A DNA stretch of 64,000 nt from Fragilaria crotonensis. Taxonomy: Eukaryota; Bacillariophyta; Fragilariophyceae; Fragilariales; Fragilariaceae. The notes beneath the pieces were generated by a model. It ran no database searches and was not told where the DNA came from. It worked only from the letters and a program-made list of their open reading frames with translations. The position numbers and the translations under genes were made by a program. The stretch lies in NCBI GenBank assembly GCA_022925895.1, contig JAKSYS010000001.1:124001-188000 (forward strand). Reading direction: 5' to 3'. Positions 30,332 to 41,800 of the stretch are shown one piece after another; position 1 is the stretch's first letter; every line of letters begins with the position of its first letter.

Positions 30332-31918
30332 TTAGGGTTCATGATTCTGCAGATGAGTGTGGTTACGGGCAAGGTGCTCAACAAAGCACCGTTTTCCATT
30401 TTTTGTTGAACAAAGAAACACCGTTTTTCCGTTTTCCTCGCAGTCACTGCACTGCCAAGTGGTCTTTGTTTGGCACTCTTTGCAGCGGCCTTGATACCTA
30501 AATGTTGTCGGCTGACCATTAATGTTGTTCTTGAAGCGTTTGATAGGGGTCAAATGAGCAAGCACACCCGATTTAGGACTTCCACTTTCAACTGCCTTGA
30601 TGCACGCCTCTTGTTGAAAAGATCTCCTTGCTGCTGACGACGGTTGCCCCCTGTTATTGTAGTCATTATCAAAAAGCTCTTCTGCAAGCACTGAATAGAA
30701 CTCTTTCTGATTAAGTGCTCTACCCTGGGTAAAAGCATTGTACACAAGCCAACTGTCAACAACAATCATGGCAAAAATTGAGAGGTTCACGCGTGTTGAC
30801 CAATTGACAGTTTCAACTTTCTTTTCAATGCGAAGATCGTCCTGCCGTAACCTGTTATGTTTGTCAATTGCACTGCATGTTGAATAGTATATCTCCACAA
30901 TTTGCGGTTGACTAACGACCAGGTTCACCTTTTGTGGAGGGGCATTTGGCTCGTCACTGACTTGCCTCCAGCGACAGCGAGTATATGGCGTTCCAGCCTG
31001 CAGGGATCCTGCAGTTGCGATAAAGTATCGTCGCTCACGATCCATCCACACAAATGATGCAAGCTGAGGATCACCCACATTGGCAGGCATGGCTGTCGTG
31101 AGAGCACGGAAGTCACCACGTCGTTCAAGCTCAACACCCGACAAATATGATTTTGGAAAGCCTTTTGTAGCCGTCTTGACGACGCCGATAAATCGAAGGC
31201 CGTGCTTGTACAACTCGTTGGCTGCACCGACCGAAGCAAAGTAGGAATCTGCACACACAATTCTGTGAGAACCAAACCAAGGCGAAACCACATTCAACAA
31301 GACATTTGTGCCATGCAGTAAGCTAGTTTCGGTTGGAACACCATCATCTTCATCGTTGACCAGGTCAACACCCTTCACCAACTTCAACCGCAACATTACT
31401 CCACTCTCACCACAAGCGGCGTTCTGTATTTCACAACCATTCTCGGGCTTTCTATCAATGACTATGTATTGAGGGAGGCCATGATTGATCCAATGACCCC
31501 CCTGTCCATACCAACGGCTCATGGACTCATCAACACAAATGCGATCTGAAGGACTGAAGTGGTCTGCTCGGTGGTCGTTGAAGTTTGTCACAAAGTCATC
31601 CACCAACTTCCAACGATATGTCTCCGAACATTCTGCGCCCTGCTGAGGTGGCTGGTGACTCCACCTCACACATTCGAAGAGTTCCTCAAACCTGTTCCTT
31701 GACATTCCGGTTTGTCCAAAATGTGGTGCCGGCCGATACTTCGATGTTGCAACAGTGTTCCACAGGCTTCTCCTTGACGTGAACTTGAACTTGGTGGTTA
31801 GGATAATCACTCCAAAGAACTTTAACATCTCACTGGTATTTGTCTTTGCAAAAGTGTCTGCATCCAGTTGAGTATTTGAAAGTCTCACCATGGCAAGGAG
31901 CTGTTTGGGCGGAAACAT
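30332..31918 (-). CDS. piggyBac transposase, catalytic part (ORF2)
   Basis: 528 residues from the ATG at 31918. This is the DDE_Tnp_1_7 fold of piggyBac: an N-terminal helical part (TSEMLKFFGVIILTTKFKF...LWNT....MSRNRFEELFECVRW), the first catalytic Asp in ICVDESMSRWYG, the second in VCADSYFAS, and the third in SAIDKHNRLRQDD. The insertion region with VWMDRERRYFIATAGS and WRQVSDEPNAPPQKV is family-typical. A C-terminal Cys/His cluster (CKECQTKTTWQCSDCEENGKTVFLC....CFVEHLARNH) matches the RING-like zinc finger that binds transposon ends. All three Asp are present and the frame is open, so the catalytic part appears intact. Confidence 0.9.
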   Translation of the reverse strand: MFPPKQLLAMVRLSNTQLDADTFAKTNTSEMLKFFGVIILTTKFKFTSRRSLWNTVATSKYRPAPHFGQTGMSRNRFEELFECVRWSHQPPQQGAECSETYRWKLVDDFVTNFNDHRADHFSPSDRICVDESMSRWYGQGGHWINHGLPQYIVIDRKPENGCEIQNAACGESGVMLRLKLVKGVDLVNDEDDGVPTETSLLHGTNVLLNVVSPWFGSHRIVCADSYFASVGAANELYKHGLRFIGVVKTATKGFPKSYLSGVELERRGDFRALTTAMPANVGDPQLASFVWMDRERRYFIATAGSLQAGTPYTRCRWRQVSDEPNAPPQKVNLVVSQPQIVEIYYSTCSAIDKHNRLRQDDLRIEKKVETVNWSTRVNLSIFAMIVVDSWLVYNAFTQGRALNQKEFYSVLAEELFDNDYNNRGQPSSAARRSFQQEACIKAVESGSPKSGVLAHLTPIKRFKNNINGQPTTFRYQGRCKECQTKTTWQCSDCEENGKTVFLCSTKNGKRCFVEHLARNHTHLQNHEP

Positions 31919-32628
31919 CAGGAGGAAAAATCAATAGGCGACATGTCGTTTGTCGTTGCTTGACTCCTTCCAGGAATCAATGTCTCACCAACAGGAGTAC
32001 GAATAGACCATTGACGCCAAGGAACATTGCCATTCAAATGCAATGTAAAGCAATCTGTTGCCCGAAACCATTGAATGCCATGAACATCAGCAACGGGAGG
32101 AATAGTTGTCCTCGTTTCGCGACGTTGTGGTGACGACAACCTTACTCCTTCTTGTTGCTGCTGGATAGTGGCTGCTCTAGCAGCACCAGCAGCCTCTTCT
32201 GCCCTCTCCACCTCATCATCTGAGCTCTGAAGCTCTGCAAGCATTGTGTCAGCGGTAATGCCCACCACAAGGGCAGTTTCAGCATCATCTGTGGATTGTA
32301 GCGTATTCCGATTTTCAGTCACGAGTTCAGTCACTGGTCCATTGCTGTCGCTGTTGATGGCTGCAACATGGCCAGCCTTCACCCTTCTCGAATTTAGCTT
32401 TCGCACCTTTTTATCCCTTCCGCCAAGGGTATAAAAGGCCGTGATCTCGGTCGCAATACGCTTGTTGTTGCCATTTCTGATGGTATCAACCTCAGTCACC
32501 ACTCCGTTCAAGAGCTTCGTTTTTGCATGGCTCCCATATCTTCTCCTGCACTCCGACTCACTCGTGACATGCCACGCTTTTGCATGCACCAGTCCGCCCA
32601 CCACATATCTGGGATCATTGCTGCTCAT
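31918..32628 (-). CDS. piggyBac element N-terminal ORF (ORF1)
   Basis: 236 residues starting MSSNDPRYVVGGLVHAKAWHVTSESECRRRYGSHAKTK and continuing with a basic GRDKKVRKLNSRRVKAG and an acidic/Ala-rich linker. Its stop overlaps the start of the transposase by one base (TGATG at 31920-31916). Since piggyBac transposases normally have such an N-terminal part fused, ORF1 and ORF2 probably formed one protein of about 764 residues. Either a single-base frame change separates them or ORF2 is translated by reinitiation. The first 70 residues look like a small beta-barrel domain (chromo/Tudor-like), which is a guess. Confidence 0.75.
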   Translation of the reverse strand: MSSNDPRYVVGGLVHAKAWHVTSESECRRRYGSHAKTKLLNGVVTEVDTIRNGNNKRIATEITAFYTLGGRDKKVRKLNSRRVKAGHVAAINSDSNGPVTELVTENRNTLQSTDDAETALVVGITADTMLAELQSSDDEVERAEEAAGAARAATIQQQQEGVRLSSPQRRETRTTIPPVADVHGIQWFRATDCFTLHLNGNVPWRQWSIRTPVGETLIPGRSQATTNDMSPIDFSS

Positions 32629-32885
32629 TTTCAGAGCAGTACGTCATGAATTGAGAGACGACAAGCAATCTCAATGTTGATGACAAAAATTTCCACGACT
32701 GCACCAAAATTCGGAGGGACAAAAAAATTGGTCAGCAAAACTCTTATAACTCGATAACTACGTACACAGGCTGAAAACTGCCTGGTGCCAACCTCCGTAT
32801 TACTGTTAGCAAGACGCTGCACAAGTTTGGAGTCCAAAGGACCGTAAACTCGTTCAAGTACTAGAAATGCGAGATGTGCAAATAT

Positions 32886-32921
32886 GGCATTTTTTAAGGA
32901 CAAATGTCCTTAAAAAATGCC
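32886..32921. repeat. perfect 17-bp inverted repeat with 2-bp loop
   Basis: The arm GGCATTTTTTAAGGACA is followed by AA and its exact reverse complement. It lies just inside the right end of the piggyBac element and carries TTAA in each arm. Confidence 0.95.
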
Positions 32922-32943
32922 GTCGGGCGCATAGACACTAGTG

Positions 32944-33470
32944 GTTTGTGCGATGTGTGTACTCCAAGTACCAGGTACTTGAAGAGCATTGCAGGCATGA
33001 AGGTAATCTACACTATGTGGAGGGGTCGTATATGCTGGCTTTCAGACGAGCGTTGCAATGCTGTGTCGCTTTCAGCACACCACACCAGGAGTGATGATCT
33101 GAAACATATCCTTCAACCAGAATGCATCATTCATATAATCATGATTGTTCACAGGTTTTAGAAAAGCTCAGTACCCGTAATCATTTACTCATCTTCATGA
33201 TCGGTTGGAATGCGCAGCTGCAGTTCATGAGGAACATAGTCGAGATGATTCCTACCAAGCATCCCATTATGCCGGATGCAAACTCCAGGTAGTAGGGCGA
33301 CTCGTCCGAGTCATCAGCGCATTGTTCTGCAGCAATTGCGGACGGACTAGAAGTTGGTATAGCGTCCTCACACCCCTTGATTTGACGACACCAATGCCGA
33401 GCGCGCTACATCTTCCGTGAAGAACCCATCAACGTCAACTTTTTCCTCGTCCTGAGTAATATTCATGCAA
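32944..33470. other. spacer between transposon and copia remnant
   Basis: A 527-bp stretch, no gene recognised. It begins with GTAC words (32960-32980) and has no repeat that would act as an LTR for the neighbouring remnant. Confidence 0.4.
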
Positions 33471-35985
33471 TCAGATGCCACAGGGGACTATGGTTGATGG
33501 CAATTGAGTAGCATTCTGGTTGTCACAAAAATGGTCCTTGGTGGTATCCAAGGTCATCCCATGTTGACCATGATTTCTGTTGATGACCTCAGCATCCGTT
33601 TGCAAGTGATAGTCATTGGATGATGACAGCTGTGCCTTATTGTTTGAATCAACAATACTGGAAATGTCATGTATTCCCTCCTCTGCATTTTTGTCTTGCT
33701 CCAGAAGTGACCCAGAGACATTAGGTATGAGAGGAGATATGACCGATGCAAGATCAAGTAGTTGTCGCGATCGCTTATTGGGTGGACAATACACCTCAAA
33801 TGAACGATTGCTCAGTTGAGGATCATTGGTTACCAAATTGTCGTTTTGAAAGACCATCGGTGGCATACATTCATCAGCAGGAGGGATAATATCCATGACG
33901 GTTTCATCTAAAACCTCCTCTGAGGTGTTATCTCATCATTCATATAAAATGTCAGAGACAAATTGTCCGCATCAATCTCAGTTGAGTGCTGAACTTCAGA
34001 ACTTTCAGTAGGACAATTATACTACCTTCTTTGAATGACAGAATGACCCAGGACTTGTGGAGCTGCGATTGAGTCTCCTTCATCAGGTTCTGTACTAATT
34101 TCAAGGAAACAAAATGCGTCGCCAATGTTCTGTGCAACTCCCAAGAACCTTCCTTTCAACATCTTCGGATTGGGGAATATTTGCCATGGGTTAAAATACC
34201 ACTCGGGTTCCCAAAAAGAAAAAAGGAAAACACTGATGCCGGGACGCTCATCCCAGTGTAGCTCGTGCAGTGTAAGCCAATTAAGACTCCGTCGGGCTAT
34301 CACCGCAGTTTGCAACAAACACATGTATTGCTTCAAGAGAGAAGCACCAGCCAGTACTGAAGCGGTGCTCCAGTGACTGTCAGAAGTGAACCCTAGCGGC
34401 TTTCTGTGCGTCTCCTTGCCATTCAGCCAGGCGGTTTTGGTTCAGGTGATGGGCCTCAGTATATTCGGACTGGATTGCCATACTTTGCAAGTGTTGCATC
34501 CACCATTTACCTTTGAACTCCTGAGCATTATCAGACTTTAAGCCCATCGGGGCACCACATTCGGTGACCATTTGCGGAAAAGTTGTAGGGCTCTGGGATC
34601 GACGGCGCATCAAGTATACCGCATCCAAACCTGTGCGTTTAAATGAGAATACTAAGTACCAACAGGTGAAGCCTCATATAGACGGTACAGAGGAGAAGAG
34701 TGTATCCACAAAACAAGTGTCGTTTATATGTCGGACCTTTAACTGCTGAGGAAGTCTTGTTTGAAAATGATCCCTACTTATGTCTCGAGTCTCAGCCTCC
34801 AGCCACTGATGGAACAAGTTGAGTCGTCGCATTAAGTGTCTTCCAAATGACTTGATGCAGGACAATTGTCTTTTGTTGTCAGGAATACAGATGAACAAAT
34901 GGTTCAATGATTTATCACCACTTGTTAGTGTCACAGATGGTAATGTGTGTATATCATCATCTGTGACTCGTTCAACCTGCTGGAGTGTTTCCATCAAAGA
35001 AGAATGACAACCACTGGTTTCCAAACCGAGCCATTTGCAGTCCGGGATTCCTGTGGACATCCCTTTCGCATTGCGCTCTATTGTGAATACCATTGTTCAG
35101 ATCCCGTAGAGACTGATGAATTGACAGTAAAGACTCAAATTGTGCTGGATTATCAGCATCATACAGAGCCTCGTGTGCATAAGCAACAACAAAAGCTTTG
35201 CCACTCTTGTCAATAATCTTTGCAAATGCCGGAGCAACTGGGAAAGTCTCACCGATGTTTCTTCCCGCAAAGGCACCAGCCAGTCATCATCACCCTGCAA
35301 CCTGTTTGTTTGATGACACACCATGTGCTTGTTAATAATGTCTAGTCATTTCCTGTATGCGAAACGAGGATTTGTTGGGAGGGATTGGCCTTGGAGATGT
35401 CTTCATTATGTCAAGCAACACGGCAAAGAACACGGATGGCCGACTCCTCCGACACAAGTCAAGACAATCTCTCTGTGACAAATTGTTGACTCTTTTGTAA
35501 GTGAATTTGTTTACAAGCAGGGGTGACTGTAGCAGGGTCAGGTGTCGCTCCACCACCAGTCGTCGGCTCACCACTCTGGGTTGAATTAGAAGAAACCTCA
35601 AGTACTGAAGTACCTTCGTCCTTCTGTGAAATTGTCAAATCGAAGTCTGAGGCGTCATCGTACCAACTCGAGCATAATCCACAATGTAACCGAGCTTTTT
35701 GCCGATGACCAGTGCCGTCAGCTCCTCTGGAAGAGTATCACAGGGAGTCAAGGCCGCTGTCATGTTGGCAGAAGTAAAGACCTTGAGGCCTGCTGACCAA
35801 TCATCATTCGCCTTCCAAATGTCCGCAAGAATGGAGTCAAGAGCCAAATGGATCTTATCGGCTTGGGAGGGAGAAAGGTTCAAATGACCAATGATCTTGC
35901 CGAGGACTCTGGGTCAAATCTTCTACCAAAGGTGCTGCTGGCTTGGCGGACGCTTCAGGAGTTGAAGGAACAGACATCGTAGAAC
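33471..35985 (-). mobile_element. Ty1/copia remnant (fossil)
   Basis: A broken minus-strand retrotransposon of the diatom copia type. Recognisable parts, in order from its 5' side (right): a gag-like region (about 35.1-35.98 kb), an integrase core with LKSDNAQEF and HHLNQNRLAEW-like stretches (about 34.4-34.6 kb), the integrase C-terminal part with SVFLFSFWEPEWYFNP and KGRFLGVAQNIGDAF (about 34.1-34.3 kb), and linker sequence towards 33.5 kb. The frame is broken in several places. I see no reverse transcriptase part and no LTR pair. It is clearly older than the copia element at 44.2-50.7 kb. Confidence 0.75.
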
Positions 35986-36382
35986 GGAGGGTTTGACAAG
36001 GGTAGAACAACAAAAGATCTGTTCATCGTCATACGCAAGTAAGAGTGAGATCTAAGATCGGAATATTACTCTGCTTGCTGGCATAGGATTGGCGACGTGC
36101 TGGATGGATGCAGAAAGGACGATTTTATCCTGACATTTCATTCAGGACTCAGTGTGCATGCCCGGACCTTCCTGCATAGCCATCATTTTTGCTGTCGACA
36201 GGAGTACGTCAGAAGCGGTACAAGTACTAACTGACGAGGTCCTTTCGTTCAGCGTGGTATACATGTGCTTCTTGCAATTCCCTAGAGCAACGTGTACAAG
36301 TTGTTGCACATTCGGGAGGTGGTAAATGGAATGGGTTTATGCATTATGAAGTACTAGTACCTCCACAAGTCATACAAGTAGT
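35986..36382. other. spacer before the tRNA-Pro
   Basis: About 0.4 kb, no gene seen. It contains isolated GTAC words. Confidence 0.4.
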
Positions 36383-36476
36383 TATTGTCGACAAAACGTA
36401 ATATGCCAGGTCCGCTCCGGGGATTGAACTATTGTCGACAAAACATAATACGTCAGGTCCGCTCCGGGGATTGAAC
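36383..36476. repeat. 47-bp tandem duplication including the tRNA-Pro 3' half
   Basis: Two copies (36383-36429 and 36430-36476) of a unit starting TATTGTCGACAAAAC and ending CTCCGGGGATTGAAC. The second is joined to the complete tRNA gene. The first is a truncated copy with only the T-arm and acceptor 3' strand. The copies differ at three positions or so. Confidence 0.92.
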
Positions 36477-36527
36477 CCGGGACCTCCTGCACCCGAAGCA
36501 GGAATCATACCTCTAGACCAAGCGGAC
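36456..36527 (-). tRNA. tRNA-Pro (CGG)
   Basis: On the minus strand the acceptor GTCCGCT pairs perfectly with AGCGGAC. The D arm is GGTCTAGAGGTATGATT-like, the anticodon stem CCTGC/GCAGG encloses TTCGGGT (anticodon CGG), and the T arm has GGTTCAATCCC. The discriminator is C, as in eukaryotic proline tRNAs. No intron. Confidence 0.93.
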
Positions 36528-37788
36528 TTCACCGCTTATGTGTAAACAGAAATATATAATCAAAAGATAATCTGTCGCAAAAGAATGCATTCCGTACTGA
36601 CTGTACATGTAGACCTACTCGAGTGCACACCAGCCACTGACCGTGATTGCGAGAGTTTTCCTCGTTGCATCTACAATCATGAAAACCAACAAGCAAATTC
36701 GAAACAATGTAAATGTAGTAGTACTTCATGGTTGTAGGTGTCAGAACAAAGATCAGATCCGATCGGTTCACAAAAATTTATGGGGAGAATCATGCTACCA
36801 GTACCTGCGGTCTCGCTAGTAACATGGACAATTTCGCATTCACGTTGGAGTGTGGAGACCGAATCGTTATTACTGTACTCTTTCTCAGAGGTTCTTCGCT
36901 GCCATATGCCCGCACTGCGTATACTTCAATTGGGAATGAAAGCCTTTATGGTGATACAATAATGCAGTAGTAGCCAGAAGCACTACTGCTAGAGTGAAAC
37001 ATATAAGAAAGTTTTCGAATGGCAGCAACTTGGCACCCGAAAGTCGCATTGCTACAACGAACCCTGGATCGGCTATTCAACTTGGTTGTGAGGGATTTAT
37101 AGGACGCTGTCGAGGATTTACAATCCGCGTGATCCACATATTCTACATCAGCTGTATACCACTTCGACATGTTCCACGTCGTACATATTCTCAAACTCCT
37201 CCACGTCGATCTCCTCATCATCAGCCGCGGCATGAGACCCTTCGACGTCTGTCACATGACAGCTCCTTCATCGTCGCGACCACATCCACAACTTGGCTAG
37301 CGTGTCGTCGCCGCTCACAGCTCAAGCATGCCCAACCAGACTTGGCCTCGGTCTTGAACACAAGGTTCTTCTGCAGTGCTCGAACTCATGACTTATATTT
37401 TCATTGCAACTTCTTGAGCATTCATTTTTTTCCTTCATGTCTGGTACCTCGTCTGATCGATTGGCAACTATGACATACGTCATCTCCCTTCGCCTTCAGA
37501 AGCAAACTCCTTGAATTCAGAAATTTGTTCTGTTCAAAAGCAGCGTCATCTCTCATTAGGATCTTATCAGCTGCAGCACGGAATGCGAATGCCATGTCAT
37601 CCTTCAGGACTACATCGGTACTGTCGAACACTTTTGCCGTTGCGGCTTTCTACGTCGCCATTTCGTTATAGAACCACCCTTCTGCACCTGCGATATACTC
37701 CCACGTACGAATAATCGAATACTATTTCGCATCAATTTCTACTTATGGAAATCCTTCATCGCGGGAAGAGAAGTACTTGTACACGATT
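36528..37788. other. spacer with minus-strand coding-like pieces
   Basis: Between the tRNA and the giant gene, several minus-strand open pieces look protein-like. One is at about 37422-37631 (MAFAFRAAADKILMRDDAAF...KAKGDDVCHSCQSI). Another is at about 37130-37380 (FKTEAKSGWACLSCERRRHASQVVDVV), with an acidic piece ending EFENMYDVEHVEVVY near 37120. Two CxxC pairs occur. They lie in different frames and have no clear start, so this may be a small unrecognised gene with introns or frame errors, or a remnant. I do not assign a function. Confidence 0.3.
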
Positions 37789-38864
37789 TTAAGGGAAAGG
37801 CTTGGGAGGAACAGTACCTCCGGGGCATGATGAGACATGGACCGGAGGCTGTACACCAACCAACAAGTCACACTGCTCTTGAGGTGTACGCGCATAAAAG
37901 GCAGTCAACGCAGAAGGAACAGTTGTGGGAGCTCCGCCGTATGGAGCACCAGCTGCATTCCAGGCACGACCAATAAAGCAACTATCAACGCAACCAGTCA
38001 GTGGGTTGAACTTGGCAGCACAGTGACGCAACCCGTTCATGTGGTTGGTAGTGTACTCCTGGACGAAAACCTTTCCACCCGCAACAAACATGTCGACGCG
38101 AATGTATACACCGACTCTCGCACCAGCGTCCAAGGCAATATCCAGCATTTCTTGCTTGAGGCATTCATCCACGTCAGAAGGAATGCTGTTTTCGTCACAG
38201 ATGTACAAATCCTTCTTCACAGGGCCAGCACGGCGCTTTCCTGTAATGAAGTCAATTGCGGTACATCCGTTCGCTTCAACAGATCCAACACCACCAGGTT
38301 CAAAGCAACCAAACTGATCAAGGCGATTCCAGTTCTTGTCAACAACAGCGTAGCAAGGACAATCAGCACCGCGGCCTGTGATAATGTCAATCGCAACAAC
38401 TTCGCCATTGACGACGTGGAACTTGTATTCCGTCGGCAGGCTTGTACCGACGAACTCCTCAACAATGATTTTGGTAGCCTGCATCAACGAGAGCTCGGCA
38501 ACAACCTCCGCATAAGTGGTGATAGTGTTATCGAGCAAATTGATAGTTCCATTGCCAGCCGGATTGGGCACAAGAACGTAGACACCTTGACTAGAATGGA
38601 AGTTGGTGGCTTTGATAACCACTCCATCAACTGAAGAAGGCACATTATTCAAAAAGCAAGAGCTCAACTCAGAGGCATTAGTGACACAGCAGAATATTTC
38701 AGGGGCAGAAACCCCTTGCTCGACAGAGAGAAGATATGCCGCAACCTTATCTTCCAGGTAGTGAAACCAATACCCCTCATTCGCAACAGCACTGGGGTTG
38801 TTACGAACAGCGGAGGTGCGGTTCTGAATCAATGCTGGGAAAGATTCCGACACGTTACAGTAAT
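37789..38864 (-). other. last exon of the giant gene: ATP-grasp (TupA-like) domain
   Basis: After splicing, the frame runs [16 protein letters not shown]. It continues [37 protein letters not shown] (nucleotide-binding Lys region), [11 protein letters not shown]....[16 protein letters not shown] (the EE-F hinge motif), then [31 protein letters not shown] (metal-binding D/E/N set). This order is that of ATP-grasp ligases of the TupA-like kind. The domain ends with Cys-rich segments ([15 protein letters not shown]) and a Pro-rich tail. Being on a secreted protein it could act in the ER/Golgi lumen or be a degenerate binding module; the key residues look present. Confidence 0.75.
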
Positions 38865-41800
38865 CTGAATACCAGAAAGGTAAGAAACAAGAAACAACAA
38901 ATCCATGAGCAAGCAAGGTATCAACTTACCCAACGAACGCGAAGGGGCACACAATTTACAGGTAGGATCCGGAACAATCGCACAGAAATCGGGAGGAGAG
39001 CTAGGAGGGCCACGCGGAATTGGCGCGGACGTAGGAGGACGAGAAGTATCAGGAATTGAAAGTCGATCGATGAAATTGTTGCCGCCGTCCTTCTCGCCAG
39101 GAGTGATGGTCACAACAATCTTGTTGTCGGGCACTGTGTTGCTATCATCCGCATCACCATCTGGAGTCTCATCGTAGTCGCTCACATCAGAGTATCCAGG
39201 TGGGTTGGTCTCGGTCAACGTGTAGTTTCCTGGTGGAAGACCAACGAACGTGTATTCACCGTTGCTGTCCGTCACAGTAGTCACGGTGCTTCCATCTGGC
39301 TTGGTCAAGGTGAGGGTCACGTTCTTCAGAGGCTCGCCCACCTCATCGGTGATAACTCCGGTGATCGATCCCTTGTCACTGTCAACGAAATTGTTGCCAG
39401 TGTCGACTTCTTGCGGCTTGACAGTCACTCCGATGATATTGTCCACCTTGGTGTCGGAATCGGGTACGTCGCCATCTGGAGTGGCATCATAGTCGCTGAC
39501 GTCCACTGGGTACAACGGAAGCACGGGCTCAACAACGTCGTAGTCGCCAGGAGGAATGTTGGTGAACAGGTATTCTCCCAAATCATTCGTGGTCGTCGTT
39601 GCGATCACTTCACCAGAAGAAGTCTGCAACACCAAAGGAACATCCTTGATTGGCTTGCCGTCATCGTCCGTCACAGAACCCGACACAGACCCAGTGAGAG
39701 GGAGAGTTGGCGCAGGAGTCACGGGGCTCGCACTTGGAGCCGACGAATCCAGTGTATTAACAAAGTTGTTGCCGCCGTCCTTCTCGCCAGGAGTGATGGT
39801 CACAACAATCTTGTTGTCGGGCACTGTGTTGCTATCATCCGCATCACCATCTGGAGTCTCATCGTAGTCGCTCACATCAGAGTATCCAGGTGGGTTGGTC
39901 TCGGTCAACGTGTAGTTTCCTGGTGGAAGACCAACGAACGTGTATTCACCGTTGCTGTCCGTCACAGTAGTCACGAGGCTTCCATCTGGCTTGGTCAAGG
40001 TGAGGGTCACGTTCTTCAGAGGCTCGCCCACCTCATCGGTGATAACTCCGGTGATCGATCCCTTGTCGCTGTCAACGAAATTGTTGCCAGTGTCAACTTC
40101 TTGCGGCTTGACAGTCACTCCGATGATATTGTCCACCTTGGTGTCGGCATCGGGTACGTCGCCATCTGGAGTGGCATCATAGTCGCTGACGTCCACTGGG
40201 TACAACGGAAGCACGGGCTCAACAACGTTGTAGTCGCCAGGAGGAATGTTGGTGAACAGGTATTCTCCCAAATCATTCGTGGTCGTCGTTGCGATCACTT
40301 CACCAGTAGGAGTCTGCAACACCAAAGGAACATCCTTGATTGGCTTGCCGTCATCGTCCGTCACGGAACCCGACACAGACCCAGTGAGAGGGAGAGTTGG
40401 CGCAGGAGTCACGGGGCTCGCACTTGGAGCCGACGAATCCAGTGTATTAACGAAGTTGTTGCCGCCGTCCTTCTCGCCAGGAGTGATGGTCACAACAATC
40501 TTGTTGTCGGGCACTGTGTTGCTATCATCCGCATCACCATCTGGAGTCTCATCGTAGTCGCTCACATCAGAGTATCCAGGTGGGTTGGTCTCGGTCAACG
40601 TGTAGTTTCCTGGTGGAAGACCAACGAACGTGTATTCACCGTTGCTGTCCGTCACAGTAGTCACGGTGCTTCCATCTGGCTTGGTCAAGGTGAGGGTCAC
40701 GTTCTTCAGAGGCTCGCCCACCTCATCGGTGATAACTCCAGTGATCGATCCCTTGTCGCTGTCAACGAAATTGTTGCCAGTGTCAACTTCTTGCGGCTTA
40801 ACAGTCACTCCGATGATATTGTCCACCTTGGTGTCGGCATCGGGTACGTCGCCATCTGGAGTTGTATCATAGTCGCTGAGGTCCACTGGGTACAACGGAA
40901 GCACGGGCTCAACAACGTTGTAGTCGCCAGGAGGAATGTTGGTGAACAGGTATTCTCCCAAATCATTCGTGGTCGTCGTTGCGATCACTTCACCAGAAGG
41001 AGTCTGCAACACCAAAGGAACATCCTTGATTGGCTTGCCGTCATCGTCCGTCACAGAACCCGACACAGACCCAGTGAGAGGGAGAGTTGGCGCAGGAGTC
41101 ACGGGGCTCGCGCTTGGAGCCGATGAATCCAGTGTATTAACGAAGTTGTTGCCGCCGTCCTTCTCGCCAGGAGTGATGGTCACAACAATCTTGTTGTCGG
41201 GTACTGTGTTGCTATCATCCGCATCGCCATCTGGAGTCTCATCGTAGTCGCTCACATCAGAGTATCCAGGTGGGTTGGTCTCGGTCAACGTGTAGTTTCC
41301 TGGTGGAAGACCAACGAACGTGTATTCACCGTTGCTGTCCGTCACAGTAGTCACGGTGCTTCCATCAGGCTTGGTCAAGGTGAGGGTCACGTTCTTCAGA
41401 GGCTCGCCCACCTCATCGGTGATAACTCCGGTGATCGATCCCTTGTCGCTGTCAACGAAATTGTTGCCAGTGTCAACTTCTTGCGGCTTAACAGTCACTC
41501 CGATGATATTGTCCACCTTGGTGTCGGCATCGGGTACGTCGCCATCTGGAGTGGTATCATAGTCGCTGACGTCCACTGGGTACAACGGAAGCACGGGCTC
41601 AACAACGTTGTAGTCGCCAGGAGGAATGTTGGTGAACAGGTATTCTCCCAAATCATTCGTGGTCGTCGTTGCGATCACTTCACCAGAAGAAGTCTGCAAC
41701 ACCAAAGGAACATCCTTGATTGGCTTGCCGTCATCGTCCGTCACAGAACCAGACACAGACCCAGTGAGAGGGAGAGTTGGCGCAGGAGTCACGGGGCTCG

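Larger units (their letters stand above)
30147..32943 (-). mobile_element. piggyBac-type DNA transposon
   Basis: A 2.8-kb element bounded by exact inverted repeats CACTAGTGTCTATGCGC (30147-30163, and reverse complement at 32927-32943). Inside each end lie copies of a TCCTTAAnnAATGCC word: CCTTAATTAATGCC twice at the left (about 30176-30222), and a 17-bp hairpin at 32886-32921 on the right. It encodes two overlapping minus-strand ORFs. The usual TTAA target duplication is not directly outside the outer repeats; TTAA is instead present in the subterminal words, so the true transposon ends may lie slightly inside. Confidence 0.75.

Noticed and set aside
36344-36532. 62-codon minus-strand ORF covering the tRNA-Pro
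   Set aside because: It is a chance frame through a tRNA gene and its duplicated flank.
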